Shown one piece after another: positions 7,982-17,018 of a stretch of 64,000 nucleotides of DNA. This DNA is from Treponema sp. Lineage in GTDB: Bacteria; Spirochaetota; Spirochaetia; Treponematales; Treponemataceae. How positions within the stretch are numbered: the first letter of the stretch is position 1; every line of letters starts with the position of its first letter. A program made the translations under genes and the position numbers. The notes below the pieces were generated by a model. It was given only the letters and a program-made list of their open reading frames with translations, ran no database searches and was not told where the DNA came from. Location: assembly GCA_017938365.1 (NCBI GenBank), contig JAGBBT010000065.1:1-64000 (forward strand), in the 5' to 3' direction.

Positions 7982-9211
7982 TTAGATGTAGCGTTTTACA
8001 TCGACATGATCAAATTGTTTTGTTTTTACAGCAACTACATAACTTCCAAAAACAGCTGAGATTGCATCGAATGCGGCAGCAAAGCTACAGAATATTGGAG
8101 CTGCTGGTTTTAATAATAAATAACCGGCTTCAAATCCACGACTGTACATTGTACAAAGAACTGTAAGGGCTACAAATGTTCCTCCTGTCGGAATAGAACC
8201 TAATATTAGCGACAAAACAAAAGTTGTAATAAAAATCCAAAGAACATCTATAGCAGTAAAACCTAAACTCGAATACGAACGAAGAATCATAACAAAACAG
8301 ATAGAAACAACTAATGCTGTTCCGCCTCTTGCAAAGATAGAAAACAAAGGAATTGTTACATCTGCAGATTGTTGATGAATACCGAGACTTTCTCTTGCAT
8401 GACGAAGATTAACTTGTAAGGAAAGATTTGAATCTCCAGAAAAGAAAGCTGTAAGAATAGGACCAATACTTGCAAACATAACATTTTGTGGATGCTGATC
8501 ATTACATAAAAAATGGATAATTAGTGGATAAATTAAAACAAAAACTAAAATAAAATCTACCAATAACATTATGAATAAAGGAAAAAATGTTGTTGATAAG
8601 AATATTTTTTTTGCATTAATCATCCAATAACAAGAAATAGCTATCATTCCGATTGAAAACCATTCTGTAAAGAATGTCATTATTGAATAAAAAATTTTTG
8701 CTGCTGATTCAAAGAAAGCAATAACAGGTTTTGAGGCAATTTCGTCTGTAACACAGCTTGCTCCAATAAATCCCGCAAAAATAAAACATGGCAGTAAATA
8801 AATTCCGTCTTTTAGAGAATCAAAACTTGAAAACGGTAGTATTTGCATTATTACAGAATGAACATCAATGTTAGGAATGTCAGTCATTTTTTCACCTGTA
8901 ATTGGAATTCGTGGTAATTTAATAATTAAAATTGAAAGCAAACCTAATAATGTCAAAATAAGGGTTGTACCAAGAATTGTTCCAATTGTCCAAAGTGCTG
9001 TTTTTCCTAAAAGCTTATTTTTTCTAAGTTTAAAAACACCCATTGCAACACCAAAAAAAAGTAAAGGCAAAAGTGTATATCGACCAAATCTTGCAGCAAA
9101 TTCGCTACAAGAAGAAACAAATGATGTTACGATAGGAATGTTTAAAGGTAGAATAAAAGCTGCTAAAATTCCTAAAATAATTCCGATTAAATATTTTATC
9201 CAAACTTTCAT
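7982..9211 (-). CDS. Dicarboxylate/amino acid:cation symporter (DAACS family)
   Basis: 409 residues with eight or more hydrophobic segments. The family signatures are the re-entrant loop region TAFFSGDSNLSLQVNLRH followed by ARESLGI (SSSAAT...LPVTLRC.EE.LGI in relatives) and the second loop GSIPTGGTFVALTVL. These proteins move glutamate, aspartate, serine/threonine or C4-dicarboxylates with Na+ or H+. The HP1 loop is divergent (SGDSN in place of a serine-rich SSS), so the substrate should not be assigned. Leftward, with a TATACT hexamer six bases before the ATG and no ribosome site. Confidence 0.85.
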   Translation of the reverse strand: MKVWIKYLIGIILGILAAFILPLNIPIVTSFVSSCSEFAARFGRYTLLPLLFFGVAMGVFKLRKNKLLGKTALWTIGTILGTTLILTLLGLLSILIIKLPRIPITGEKMTDIPNIDVHSVIMQILPFSSFDSLKDGIYLLPCFIFAGFIGASCVTDEIASKPVIAFFESAAKIFYSIMTFFTEWFSIGMIAISCYWMINAKKIFLSTTFFPLFIMLLVDFILVFVLIYPLIIHFLCNDQHPQNVMFASIGPILTAFFSGDSNLSLQVNLRHARESLGIHQQSADVTIPLFSIFARGGTALVVSICFVMILRSYSSLGFTAIDVLWIFITTFVLSLILGSIPTGGTFVALTVLCTMYSRGFEAGYLLLKPAAPIFCSFAAAFDAISAVFGSYVVAVKTKQFDHVDVKRYI

Positions 9212-9217
9212 AAAATA

Positions 9218-9246
9218 AGTATATCAACTCTTTATGAATTTGAAAA
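9218..9246 (-). promoter_or_regulatory. Promoter of the symporter gene (leaderless start)
   Basis: On the minus strand TTTTCA, 17 bases, TATACT, six bases, ATG. Transcription would begin at the first base of the start codon. Confidence 0.5.
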
Positions 9247-9342
9247 CTCATCTATTAGTTTTGATTAAATTGCGTATTTACCAAAAATTAAAAAAAAATT
9301 AGACTGTTCGTATTAAAGTAATTAATTTACTTGGAGGAAAAA

Positions 9343-10476
9343 ATGAAAAAAGTTATTGAAGTTGTAACTTTAGCAGTTGCAGGACTAATGATGATTGGTT
9401 GTTCTGGAAAATCTGAATCAACAATCAAAATTGGTGCTGTAGGTCCATTATCTGGAAGTGTTGCCGTATATGGTACAGATTGTAAAAATGGTATTGAACT
9501 CGCTATTGAAGAAATCAATGCTGCTGGTGGTGTAAACGGAAAGTCTATCGAACTTGTAAGTGAAGATGATGAAGGTAATCCTGAAAAATCAGTAAGTGCT
9601 TATAAGAAACTTGTTACAAAAGATAAGGTAAATCTTATTGTAGGTTCTTTAACATCTGGTTGTACAATGGCTATTTCGTCATTAGCTCAAGCTCAGAAAG
9701 TTCTTATGATTGCTCCAGCTGCAACAGCTACAGCAATTACAGATGCAGGAGATTATGTATTCCGTGCATGTTTTATTGATCCATTCCAAGGAACTGTAGG
9801 TGCAAAATTTGCATTACAGACATTAGGATCTAAAAAGGCTGCCGTTCTTTATGATGTTGGAAACGATTATTCTGTAGGTTTAACAGAAAACTTTGTAAAA
9901 ACATTTGAAGAAGCTGGTTGTGAAATCGTTGCAAAAGAATCTTATAGTACAGGTGATAAAGATTTTAATGCACAGCTTACAAAAATTAAAAATGCAAATC
10001 CAGATGTTGTATATCTTCCAGATTATTACGGAACTGTAGCTTTAATCGCAAAACAGTTGCGTGCTCAGGGAATTACAACTCCTATTGTTGGTGCTGACGG
10101 TTGGGATGGTCTTACAGACAATGCTGGTGCTGAAGTTTTGAATGGATATTATTCAAATCACTATGCTGCAGATTCTACTGACGAAGCTGTTCAGAAGTTT
10201 GTTACTTCTTACAACACAAAATATAATAAAACTCCAACAGCTTTTGCTGCACTTGGTTATGATTCTGTATATATGTTAAAAGATGCTATTACTAAAGCTG
10301 GTTCAGCAGATAGTGAAAGCGTAAAAGCTGCATTAGCTGAAACAAATGGTGATTATGTAACAGGTCATATTACATTTGACGAAAAACGCAATCCAATTAA
10401 ATCAGCTGTAATGGTTGAATTAATTACAAAAGATGGAAAACTTTCTACAGCTTATAAAACAACTGTAAATCCATAA
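9343..10476 (+). CDS. livJ: Branched-chain amino acid ABC transporter, substrate-binding lipoprotein
   Basis: 377 residues from the ATG at 9343, preceded by GGAGG at 9333-9337; an upstream in-frame TTG would contain the ribosome site. The signal peptide ends in a lipobox (MIGC, Cys20), so it is a membrane-anchored lipoprotein. The body is a type I periplasmic binding fold (IKIGAVGPLSGSVAVYGTDCK, ELAIEEINAAGGVNGK) as in LivJ/LivK. It captures leucine, isoleucine, valine or a related ligand for the permease encoded downstream. A terminator between it and livH probably gives the binding protein higher expression than the rest of the operon. Confidence 0.93.
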   Translation: MKKVIEVVTLAVAGLMMIGCSGKSESTIKIGAVGPLSGSVAVYGTDCKNGIELAIEEINAAGGVNGKSIELVSEDDEGNPEKSVSAYKKLVTKDKVNLIVGSLTSGCTMAISSLAQAQKVLMIAPAATATAITDAGDYVFRACFIDPFQGTVGAKFALQTLGSKKAAVLYDVGNDYSVGLTENFVKTFEEAGCEIVAKESYSTGDKDFNAQLTKIKNANPDVVYLPDYYGTVALIAKQLRAQGITTPIVGADGWDGLTDNAGAEVLNGYYSNHYAADSTDEAVQKFVTSYNTKYNKTPTAFAALGYDSVYMLKDAITKAGSADSESVKAALAETNGDYVTGHITFDEKRNPIKSAVMVELITKDGKLSTAYKTTVNP

Positions 10477-10490
10477 TCAATATTATTATA

Positions 10491-10528
10491 AAAGGGCCTA
10501 TAGGTTTTTACTTATAGGCCTTTTTTTT
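10491..10528 (+). terminator. Terminator between livJ and livH
   Basis: An 8-bp stem GGCCTATA/TATAGGCC (10495-10502, 10513-10520), 10-base loop, then eight T. Its position inside the operon suggests partial termination, leaving more livJ message. Confidence 0.92.
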
Positions 10529-10642
10529 ATGTAAAAATAAACTTAATGTAAGATTAATACAAATTGATAAAAAATTAATCCGTTTACTTAAATCTTATAA
10601 AAATGTAAAATAAGTCAATAATGTAAAACTTTGGAGGATGTG

Positions 10643-11542
10643 TTGAATACCGGAGCTATATTTATTCAACAGCTTATAAATGGACTTTCTTTAGGAAGTA
10701 TTTATGCTTTGATTGCCCTTGGATATACTATGGTATATGGCATTGTTAAATTGATTAACTTTGCTCATGGCGATGTTATGATGATAGGTGCCTATGCAGG
10801 ATATTTTATTTTATGTGCAATGGGTACAACTCCTCTTGGAATGATTTGTGCGTTTGTGGGAGCAATGTTTTTTTGTGCTTTATTAAGTTTAGCAATAGAA
10901 AGAATGGCATATAGACCTTTGCGTAATGCGCCAAGATTAAATTCCTTAATAACAGCAATTGCTGTAGAGTTGATACTTCAGAATGTGATGAGAGTATTGC
11001 CATTTGTAGGTCCTGATCCAAGGTCTTTTCCAACAATGAATATTAAGAATTTTGTTTGGGGATTTGTTTCTATTTCTAATGTTCAACTAATAGTAATAGT
11101 TTTAAGTGCCGCATTAATGGTTGTATTAAATTATATTGTAAATTACACAAAAATCGGAAAAGCTATGCGTGCAGTAAGTTATGATTTAGGTGCTGCAAGC
11201 TTAATGGGAATCAGTGTTAATAAAACAATTGCATTTACTTTTGTATTAGGCTCTGTTTTAGCAGGGGCTGGTGGAGTTTTGTATGCTACAGCATATCCAC
11301 AGATAGATCCTGTTATGGGGTATATTCCTGGACTAAAGGCTTTCGTTGCTGCTGTATTAGGAGGAATTGGTTCTATTCCTGGTGCAATGGTTGGTGGAAT
11401 TATACTTGGAGTGGCTGAAACTATGGTAAAGGCTTATTTTTCTTCTCAGTATGCTGATGCAATATCTTATTGTATTTTAATTATAATTCTTCTTGTAAAA
11501 CCAGCAGGACTTTTAGGTAAAAAAGTTAGGGTGAAAGTTTAG
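10643..11542 (+). CDS. livH: Branched-chain amino acid ABC transporter permease LivH
   Basis: 299 residues starting from TTG at 10643, which lies five bases after GGAGG (10633-10637); an in-frame GTG at 10640 is only two bases from that site. Hydrophobic throughout, with LivH signatures: NGLSLGSIYALIALGYTMVY near the N-terminus, LINFAHGDVMMIGAY, and the coupling region near LGAASLMGISVNKT. It forms half of the membrane channel with LivM. It is followed after 14 bases by livM. Confidence 0.93.
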   Translation: MNTGAIFIQQLINGLSLGSIYALIALGYTMVYGIVKLINFAHGDVMMIGAYAGYFILCAMGTTPLGMICAFVGAMFFCALLSLAIERMAYRPLRNAPRLNSLITAIAVELILQNVMRVLPFVGPDPRSFPTMNIKNFVWGFVSISNVQLIVIVLSAALMVVLNYIVNYTKIGKAMRAVSYDLGAASLMGISVNKTIAFTFVLGSVLAGAGGVLYATAYPQIDPVMGYIPGLKAFVAAVLGGIGSIPGAMVGGIILGVAETMVKAYFSSQYADAISYCILIIILLVKPAGLLGKKVRVKV

Positions 11543-11556
11543 GTAGGAGGAAGATA

Positions 11557-12558
11557 ATGAATAAGAATTTGCGAAATTTTTTAATTCCTGGAATTTTTTC
11601 AGTATGTGTAATTGTAATTCCATTTATACTAATAAGAGTCGGTGTTATTGATGCGTATACTTCTCAAATATTAACTTTAGGTGGAATCAATGCAATATTA
11701 GCTTTAAGCGTAAATATGGTAAGTGGTATTACTGGGCAGTTATCTTTAGGACAGTGCGCTTTTCAAGCAATCGGAGCTTATACGGTAATAATTTTTAGCC
11801 AAGATTTAGGGATTCCTTTACCAATTTGTGTATTAATTGCACCTTTCATTGCTGCAATATTTGGTTTTTTAATTGGATTTCCGACTTTAAAATTGGAAGG
11901 TGATTATTTAGCGATTGTTACATTGGCCTTCGGTGAAATTATTAGAGTTATTCTTATAAATGTAAAAAATGTTACAGGTGGTCCAAACGGAAAAAGTTTT
12001 AAGTATTCATTTATGCGTGATGATCTTTTTTGGGGTCCTGCAATTTCTTACTTAGTAATAATTGGTACGCTTGTTTTGATTATTGTTTTACTTCAGAATT
12101 TTTTACGTTCTACATATGGAAGAGCAATAAAATCTGTTAGAGAAGATGAAATCGCTGCAAATTCAAATGGCGTTTCTGTTTTTAAATATAAAATGATTGG
12201 TTTTGTAATCGCTGCATTAATTGGCGGAATTGGTGGTGCATTATACGCTCCGTTTATAGGTTTTATTAAGCCTGATTTAGCATCATTTAATAATTCTATT
12301 AATGCTTTAATTTATGTTGTACTTGGTGGAATGGGAAGTATAACAGGTTCTGTTGTTGCAGCCTTTGTTTTAACTTATTTACAAGAATTTTTAAGATTCT
12401 TACAGAATTATCGATTACTTTTTTATCCAGTTGTATTAATTATAGTTATGTTATTCAGACCTCAAGGTTTAATGGGAATGAAAGAATTATCCTTTGTAAA
12501 ATCATGGGATTGGATAGTTAATAAAATAAAAAAAATCACAACAAAGGAGGTTAAGTAA
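11557..12558 (+). CDS. livM: Branched-chain amino acid ABC transporter permease LivM
   Basis: 333 residues with about ten membrane segments. Characteristic segments are LGGINAILALSVNMVSGITGQLSLGQCAFQAIGAYT and the EAA-like coupling loop RSTYGRAIKSVREDEIAANSNGV. It pairs with LivH. The stop codon overlaps the ATG of livG (TAATG), so the two are translationally coupled. Confidence 0.93.
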   Translation: MNKNLRNFLIPGIFSVCVIVIPFILIRVGVIDAYTSQILTLGGINAILALSVNMVSGITGQLSLGQCAFQAIGAYTVIIFSQDLGIPLPICVLIAPFIAAIFGFLIGFPTLKLEGDYLAIVTLAFGEIIRVILINVKNVTGGPNGKSFKYSFMRDDLFWGPAISYLVIIGTLVLIIVLLQNFLRSTYGRAIKSVREDEIAANSNGVSVFKYKMIGFVIAALIGGIGGALYAPFIGFIKPDLASFNNSINALIYVVLGGMGSITGSVVAAFVLTYLQEFLRFLQNYRLLFYPVVLIIVMLFRPQGLMGMKELSFVKSWDWIVNKIKKITTKEVK

Positions 12559-13361
12559 TGTCTGAAAAAAAATTAGTTTTACAAGCAACTGACCTTTCTA
12601 TTGTATTTGGTGGATTGAAAGCTGTTAGTGATTTTAATATGGAACTTTATAAAGGAGAATTAGTTGGTCTTATAGGTCCTAATGGTGCAGGAAAAACAAC
12701 AGTTTTTAATATGCTGAGTGGTGTATATACACCTACTAATGGACAAATTAATTTTTGGGACAGAAATGGAAAAGTTCATATTGCTAACAAGAAAAATCCT
12801 GCTCAGCTAAATTTAATAGGGATTTCTAGAACTTTTCAGAATATTCGATTGTTCGGTAATTTAACTGTTGGTGATAATGTTCGTATAGCAATGCATTCTC
12901 AAAGAACTGCTGGACCAATTCATGTTCTTTTAAGAACACCTAAATTCCGTAGAGATGAAGAAATGATGACTTCTAAGGTAAAAGAATTGTTAAAGCTTTT
13001 TGGTCTTGAAACAAAAGAAAATGAGTTAGCATCTAATTTACCATATGGTGAACAGCGAAAATTGGAAATTTGTCGTGCATTAGCTGCAAATCCAGAATTA
13101 TTATTGCTTGATGAGCCTGCTGCTGGAATGAACCCTCAAGAAACAAAAGAACTTATGGAGTTAATAGCATTTATCAGAAATGAATTTAAACTTACAATTC
13201 TACTTATCGAACATGATATGAAATTAGTAATGGGAATTTGTGAACGATTATATGTATTAAACTATGGTAGGGTTTTGGCAAGTGGTGTTCCTGAGGAAAT
13301 AAAAAAGGATCCTCAAGTTATAAAAGCTTATCTTGGTTCAGAAGCTGAAACCTTAGTTTAG
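12558..13361 (+). CDS. livG: Branched-chain amino acid ABC transporter ATPase LivG
   Basis: 267 residues, one ABC ATPase domain: Walker A GPNGAGKTT near residue 40, Q-loop ISRTFQNIRLF, signature LPYGEQRKLEI, Walker B LLLLDEPAAGMNP and the switch histidine in LLIEHDM. The AAGMNP motif and the long insert between Walker A and Q-loop are typical of LivG. It powers transport with LivF on the cytoplasmic face. The ribosome site GGAGG is within the end of livM. Confidence 0.95.
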   Translation: MSEKKLVLQATDLSIVFGGLKAVSDFNMELYKGELVGLIGPNGAGKTTVFNMLSGVYTPTNGQINFWDRNGKVHIANKKNPAQLNLIGISRTFQNIRLFGNLTVGDNVRIAMHSQRTAGPIHVLLRTPKFRRDEEMMTSKVKELLKLFGLETKENELASNLPYGEQRKLEICRALAANPELLLLDEPAAGMNPQETKELMELIAFIRNEFKLTILLIEHDMKLVMGICERLYVLNYGRVLASGVPEEIKKDPQVIKAYLGSEAETLV

Positions 13362-13387
13362 TGAAATTCTTTGTTAGGAGAAAATGA

Positions 13388-14092
13388 ATGCTTGAAGTAA
13401 AAGATTTGGTAGTAAATTATGGAGCAATTCGAGCTCTTAAGGGAATTTCTTTCAATGTTAAACAAGGAGAGATTATTAGTTTAATTGGATCCAATGGAGC
13501 TGGTAAAACAACAACATTGCATTCTATTTCTAATTTAATTAAAAAGCAAAGTGGATCAGTTATTTTTAATGGAGTTGATATATCATCACTTCCTGCTGAG
13601 CAAATTGTACGCCACGGATTAATTCAGATTCCTGAAGGAAGACGAATTTTTGCAAACTTAACTGTAAAAGAAAATTTGGAAATGGGTTCATATACAAGAA
13701 AAGATAAGGAAAATATAAAGAAAGATTTGGAACATGTTTATGAATTATTTCCAAGATTAAAAGAGAGAATAAAACAAATTTCTGGAACTTTATCAGGTGG
13801 TGAGCAACAAATGCTAGCTATGGGAAGAGGTCTGATGGCAAAACCAAAATTGTTACTTCTCGACGAACCTAGTATGGGATTGGCACCAATTCTTGTTGAT
13901 GAAATCTTTGAGATTATAAAGAAGATAAATGAAGAAGGAACGACAATACTCTTAGTAGAGCAAAATGCGTTTAAGGCAATGAATATCGCAAATCGTGTAT
14001 ATATCTTAGAAACTGGAAATGTGTCTGCTTCTGGAAATTCGGAAGATATGATAAATGATCCTGCTGTAAAAAAAGCATATTTGGGTGGTTAA
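13388..14092 (+). CDS. livF: Branched-chain amino acid ABC transporter ATPase LivF
   Basis: 234 residues, ABC ATPase: Walker A GSNGAGKTTTLHS, Q-loop QIPEGRRIFANLTVKENL (the EGRRIF signature of LivF), signature LSGGEQQMLAMGR, Walker B LLLLDEPSMGLAP and switch histidine replaced by glutamine-asparagine context (LLVEQNA), as is normal in LivF. It forms the ATPase dimer with LivG. An AGGAG ribosome site precedes the ATG. Confidence 0.95.
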   Translation: MLEVKDLVVNYGAIRALKGISFNVKQGEIISLIGSNGAGKTTTLHSISNLIKKQSGSVIFNGVDISSLPAEQIVRHGLIQIPEGRRIFANLTVKENLEMGSYTRKDKENIKKDLEHVYELFPRLKERIKQISGTLSGGEQQMLAMGRGLMAKPKLLLLDEPSMGLAPILVDEIFEIIKKINEEGTTILLVEQNAFKAMNIANRVYILETGNVSASGNSEDMINDPAVKKAYLGG

Positions 14093-14151
14093 AGTCAAAA
14101 TTTGCTTTTCTTAAAACTAATGGTAAAATAAAAGTATAGTGGAGGAAATGT

Positions 14152-14799
14152 ATGATTATTTCTGATGTAATGAGTAAAAATCCAGTTTATGTAAATCCTG
14201 ATACATCTGTAACAGATGCAAAGGCTTTGATGATAAAAGAAAAAATTAGTAAGTTACCCGTATTGGACAAAAGTAATAGATTGGTAGGAATTATTACTAA
14301 AAATGACTTACAAAAGGCTGGTCCATCTGATGCTTCGACTTTGGATATTTGGGAGTTAGGATATTTACTTTCGAAATTAAAAGTTGAAAAAATAATGATA
14401 AAAGATGTTGTAACTGTTCAATGTAATGAAGTTGTTGAAGAAGCTGCTAGAATTATGGCTGACAAAAAAATTGGATGTCTTCCAGTTTTAAATGGTGATA
14501 TTCTCACAGGAATTATTACGGAAACAGATTTATTTCAAACCTTTGTTAATATGTTTGGTGCAAGACATCCTGGTGTTAGAGCAATGATTGAACTTGCTGA
14601 AAAACCGGGAGAACTTGCAAAAATTGCGAATGCAGTAGCAGAAAAAAATGGAAACATAGTTTCGATTGTTACCTGTGAAGGAAGTGATGTTTCTAAAAGA
14701 GATATTACAATGAAAATTTCTAATATATCAAAAAGCGATATAGAAGATATATTGAATAGTTGTAATGCTAAAATTTTAGATATTAGAGAAACTAAATAA
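14152..14799 (+). CDS. CBS-CBS-ACT protein, AcuB-like
   Basis: 215 residues: CBS motif 1 (residues 7-60, VMSKNPVYVNPDTSVTDA ... LVGIITKNDL), CBS motif 2 (about 78-130, VVTVQCNEVVEEAARIM ... LTGIITETDL) and a C-terminal ACT-like domain (about 138-213, VRAMIELAEKPGELAKIAN). CBS pairs bind adenosyl nucleotides and ACT domains usually bind amino acids. Placed 59 bases after livF with GGAGG before the ATG and no terminator between, it is probably the last gene of the liv operon and a candidate amino-acid/energy sensor for it. That role is inference. Confidence 0.82.
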   Translation: MIISDVMSKNPVYVNPDTSVTDAKALMIKEKISKLPVLDKSNRLVGIITKNDLQKAGPSDASTLDIWELGYLLSKLKVEKIMIKDVVTVQCNEVVEEAARIMADKKIGCLPVLNGDILTGIITETDLFQTFVNMFGARHPGVRAMIELAEKPGELAKIANAVAEKNGNIVSIVTCEGSDVSKRDITMKISNISKSDIEDILNSCNAKILDIRETK

Positions 14800-14800
14800 A

Positions 14801-14830
14801 AAAAAACGCACCTTATGGTGCGTTTTTTTT
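14801..14830. terminator. Bidirectional terminator between liv operon and hsp20
   Basis: Stem ACGCACC/GGTGCGT with a 4-base TTAT loop, flanked by an A-run of at least six and a T-run of eight, so it works in both directions for the convergent genes. Confidence 0.93.
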
Positions 14831-14839
14831 ATCTGAATT

Positions 14840-15274
14840 TTATACAGATATAATTGAAATCTTTTTAGGAGCTACATCTGCTTTACGAGGAATATAAACA
14901 GATAAAACTCCATTTTTAAATTCAGCCTTTACATTATTGTCATCTATGTCTTTTGGTAATGAAAAAGTTCTTCGGAATTGAGTTCGACGACGTTCTTTGA
15001 TTAAATATTGAGGTTTATTTTCTGTTTTTTCTGTCTGAACTTCTTGGGTTTCAGTTTTTTGAACAGAAGAAATAGTTAATAGTTTGTCATTTAATTCTAA
15101 AGAAATATCTTTTTCTGTTCTTCCTGGTAAATCCATTTCTATTAGATAATTATTATCAGATTCTTGAATATCTACATCTGGTGTAGAAAATTCTTGTCTA
15201 GATGTAATTCCAGGAAAAGAATTCATTGAATAATTGTTGTTAAAAAAATCGTTTAAAAGTGTCATTGTGTTCAT
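14840..15274 (-). CDS. Small heat shock protein Hsp20 / alpha-crystallin
   Basis: 144 residues. A short N-terminal arm precedes the alpha-crystallin domain (about 32-130: VDIQESDNNYLIEMDLPG ... FRRTFSLPKDIDDNNVKAEFKNGVLSVYIPRK, with the conserved NGVL turn) and a C-terminal IxI-type anchor (KKISIISV). It is an ATP-independent holdase for unfolding proteins. An AAGGAG ribosome site precedes the ATG. Upstream lies a near-consensus sigma-54 promoter (15345-15360) and an inverted repeat in the presumed leader, so expression is likely regulated in an unusual way. No CIRCE element is seen. Confidence 0.93.
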   Translation of the reverse strand: MNTMTLLNDFFNNNYSMNSFPGITSRQEFSTPDVDIQESDNNYLIEMDLPGRTEKDISLELNDKLLTISSVQKTETQEVQTEKTENKPQYLIKERRRTQFRRTFSLPKDIDDNNVKAEFKNGVLSVYIPRKADVAPKKISIISV

Positions 15275-15314
15275 TTTGGGTTCTCCTTATTTTTTTAGTT
15301 TATAAAATAAATTT

Positions 15315-15338
15315 TTAATGAAGAAATATCTTCATTAA
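15315..15338. promoter_or_regulatory. Inverted repeat at the hsp20 transcription start
   Basis: TTAATGAAG-N6-CTTCATTAA, a perfect 9-bp inverted repeat. It overlaps the start point predicted from the sigma-54 promoter, so it could be an operator or a 5' hairpin in the hsp20 message. Confidence 0.5.
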
Positions 15339-15344
15339 TTTAAT

Positions 15345-15360
15345 TGCATTTTCCGTGCCA
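15345..15360 (-). promoter_or_regulatory. Sigma-54 promoter for hsp20
   Basis: On the minus strand TGGCACGGAAAATGCA: the -24 TGGCAC and -12 (A)TGCA elements with exactly five bases between, matching TGGCAC-N5-TTGCA at all but one position. It points at hsp20, about 60 bases before the start codon. Confidence 0.7.
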
Positions 15361-15545
15361 ACTTCTATTTTTTGTGCTAAATATGTAAAAATGAATGGGA
15401 TTAAGAGTTTGAGTAATATTTACACAGTTTAAGTGTGTCAATATTATTCAGATAGAATAAAAAGCATGGATTTGTGGTATAAACTGACTCAGAAATTAAT
15501 GTTATAAGTGGACATTCTGAGATATTGTAATTATCTTTAATATAT
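15361..15545. other. Divergent intergenic region upstream of the 482-residue gene
   Basis: No gene is seen. If hsp20 is sigma-54 dependent, activator sites would be expected here. A short pair around 15423-15452 (AATATT...AATATT context) is weak. The rightward gene has no ribosome site before its ATG. Confidence 0.3.
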
Positions 15546-16994
15546 ATGAATGAAAGTTTGGAAGAAGCTCTTAATATTTTTTTGCGTACTTATAAAGAAA
15601 TTTTTACTGTAAAGTCAGTTATGGATTTTTTGGCATATTTTGATTGTAAAGTCTCTAAACAAGAAATAATTAAATTTATAGAGAGTAATGAAAAAGTTTT
15701 TGTGTTAGAAAAAAATATGTATATTACACGAGCAGGTGCTTTTTCTGATATGTATTTTAGTTTTACATTGTTGCAACAAGAAATTGATCAGGGAGTATTT
15801 GTTCCAGGCGACAGATTAATGCCATTTGTTGATAATGATTGTTTATCATGTTCATATACATTTGAATATAATCATAAAATGTTGCCTCATAAAATTTTTG
15901 AAACTGACCCTAGTACTGCAAAATCATTATTTATTCTTTATGGAGAAGAATATTCTGCACAGTACATTGCTGCTGATCCGATAAATGAAGATTTAAATTT
16001 AGTAAATAACAATTTTGAATTACCACCACATGTGCAACTTACAGGTATTTCGCTTTCAGAAATTCAAAAGGATTTTAAATTAAAAAAAGGTGATAGAATT
16101 TTATGTAAAGTTGTTGATTGGAATAAAGGAATAATAAGAATTCAGCCATTAGCAGATAATAAAGAAAAAAAATTGCAATACGAAGAAAAAGATATACTTC
16201 TGCAACAATGGAATGAACTGTTAGAAACAAGCATATTAAATAGCTTAAAATGCATAGGTCCGTGTAATTCAATCGAGCAACAGTTATCTTTTGTTTTTTA
16301 TGAATACAGAAAAGAGTTATGTACAAAAGATTGTGGATCAATTCATGAATTTTTAGATTATACAAAAAAAGTTGGAATCGAATCCTTTGGAGTTGAAACA
16401 AGAATATGGAAAAAAGGGGAAGATGTTCCTGCAATTGGAGATTGGAATAGAGATTTTCATTATGACCAAACAGATTGTAATCAAGTAATAAAATTACCTG
16501 ATTATGTTTTAGATTGTTATTTAAAAGATTTTTTATACGATAAAAAAAATGATATTGAAATGCACTTAGAAGAAATATTCCCAATTTTCAATACAATGTC
16601 TGACAAAGATAAAAAAGTACTTACATTGCAAATAATAAGTAGAAATGATATACTTCGCGAAAGATACAATTGGTTTGCAGATTTTTCAGTAGGATTAATT
16701 CGAAAAAGAATATTAAAATTATACGAGAAAGTGAGATTTCTTGTTAGTGAAGTAGAGGTTCTTGGGAAAAAAATGGAATCATTACCACAGCAAGAATTAG
16801 TAACTCTATCTCAGTTGTTTACACATATTCTTAAATTATTGGAGTTATTGTCTTTGGATTACGAAGTAAGTTCAGAAGAAAAATCAGCAATAGAACTTTC
16901 TATAGAAGGAATGGAATGTAACTTTGAAGATGTTAAATTCCAATTAAAGAAAGCGATAGATAAGTATCAAGCAGAGCAATTTAAGGTTATTTAA
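15546..16994 (+). CDS. Conserved-looking protein of unknown function
   Basis: 482 residues; I do not recognise the family. There is no signal peptide or membrane segment, so it should be cytoplasmic. Residues 20-65 (FTVKSVMDFLAYFDCKVSKQ ... VFVLEKNMYITRAGAF) resemble a winged-helix-type segment, and residues 180-205 (LKKGDRILCKVVDWNKGIIRIQPL) resemble one strand pair of an OB/S1 fold. The C-terminal 130 residues are charged and helical. It ends 24 bases before the ptsN-like gene and probably shares its transcript with ptsN and transketolase. No ribosome site is visible before the ATG. Confidence 0.7.
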   Translation: MNESLEEALNIFLRTYKEIFTVKSVMDFLAYFDCKVSKQEIIKFIESNEKVFVLEKNMYITRAGAFSDMYFSFTLLQQEIDQGVFVPGDRLMPFVDNDCLSCSYTFEYNHKMLPHKIFETDPSTAKSLFILYGEEYSAQYIAADPINEDLNLVNNNFELPPHVQLTGISLSEIQKDFKLKKGDRILCKVVDWNKGIIRIQPLADNKEKKLQYEEKDILLQQWNELLETSILNSLKCIGPCNSIEQQLSFVFYEYRKELCTKDCGSIHEFLDYTKKVGIESFGVETRIWKKGEDVPAIGDWNRDFHYDQTDCNQVIKLPDYVLDCYLKDFLYDKKNDIEMHLEEIFPIFNTMSDKDKKVLTLQIISRNDILRERYNWFADFSVGLIRKRILKLYEKVRFLVSEVEVLGKKMESLPQQELVTLSQLFTHILKLLELLSLDYEVSSEEKSAIELSIEGMECNFEDVKFQLKKAIDKYQAEQFKVI

Positions 16995-17018
16995 AACTTC
17001 TGTAAAGCGGAGGATAGA

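Noticed and set aside
8868..9218. Rightward frame opposite the symporter gene
   Set aside because: It is fully antisense to a recognised membrane transporter and has no start signal.
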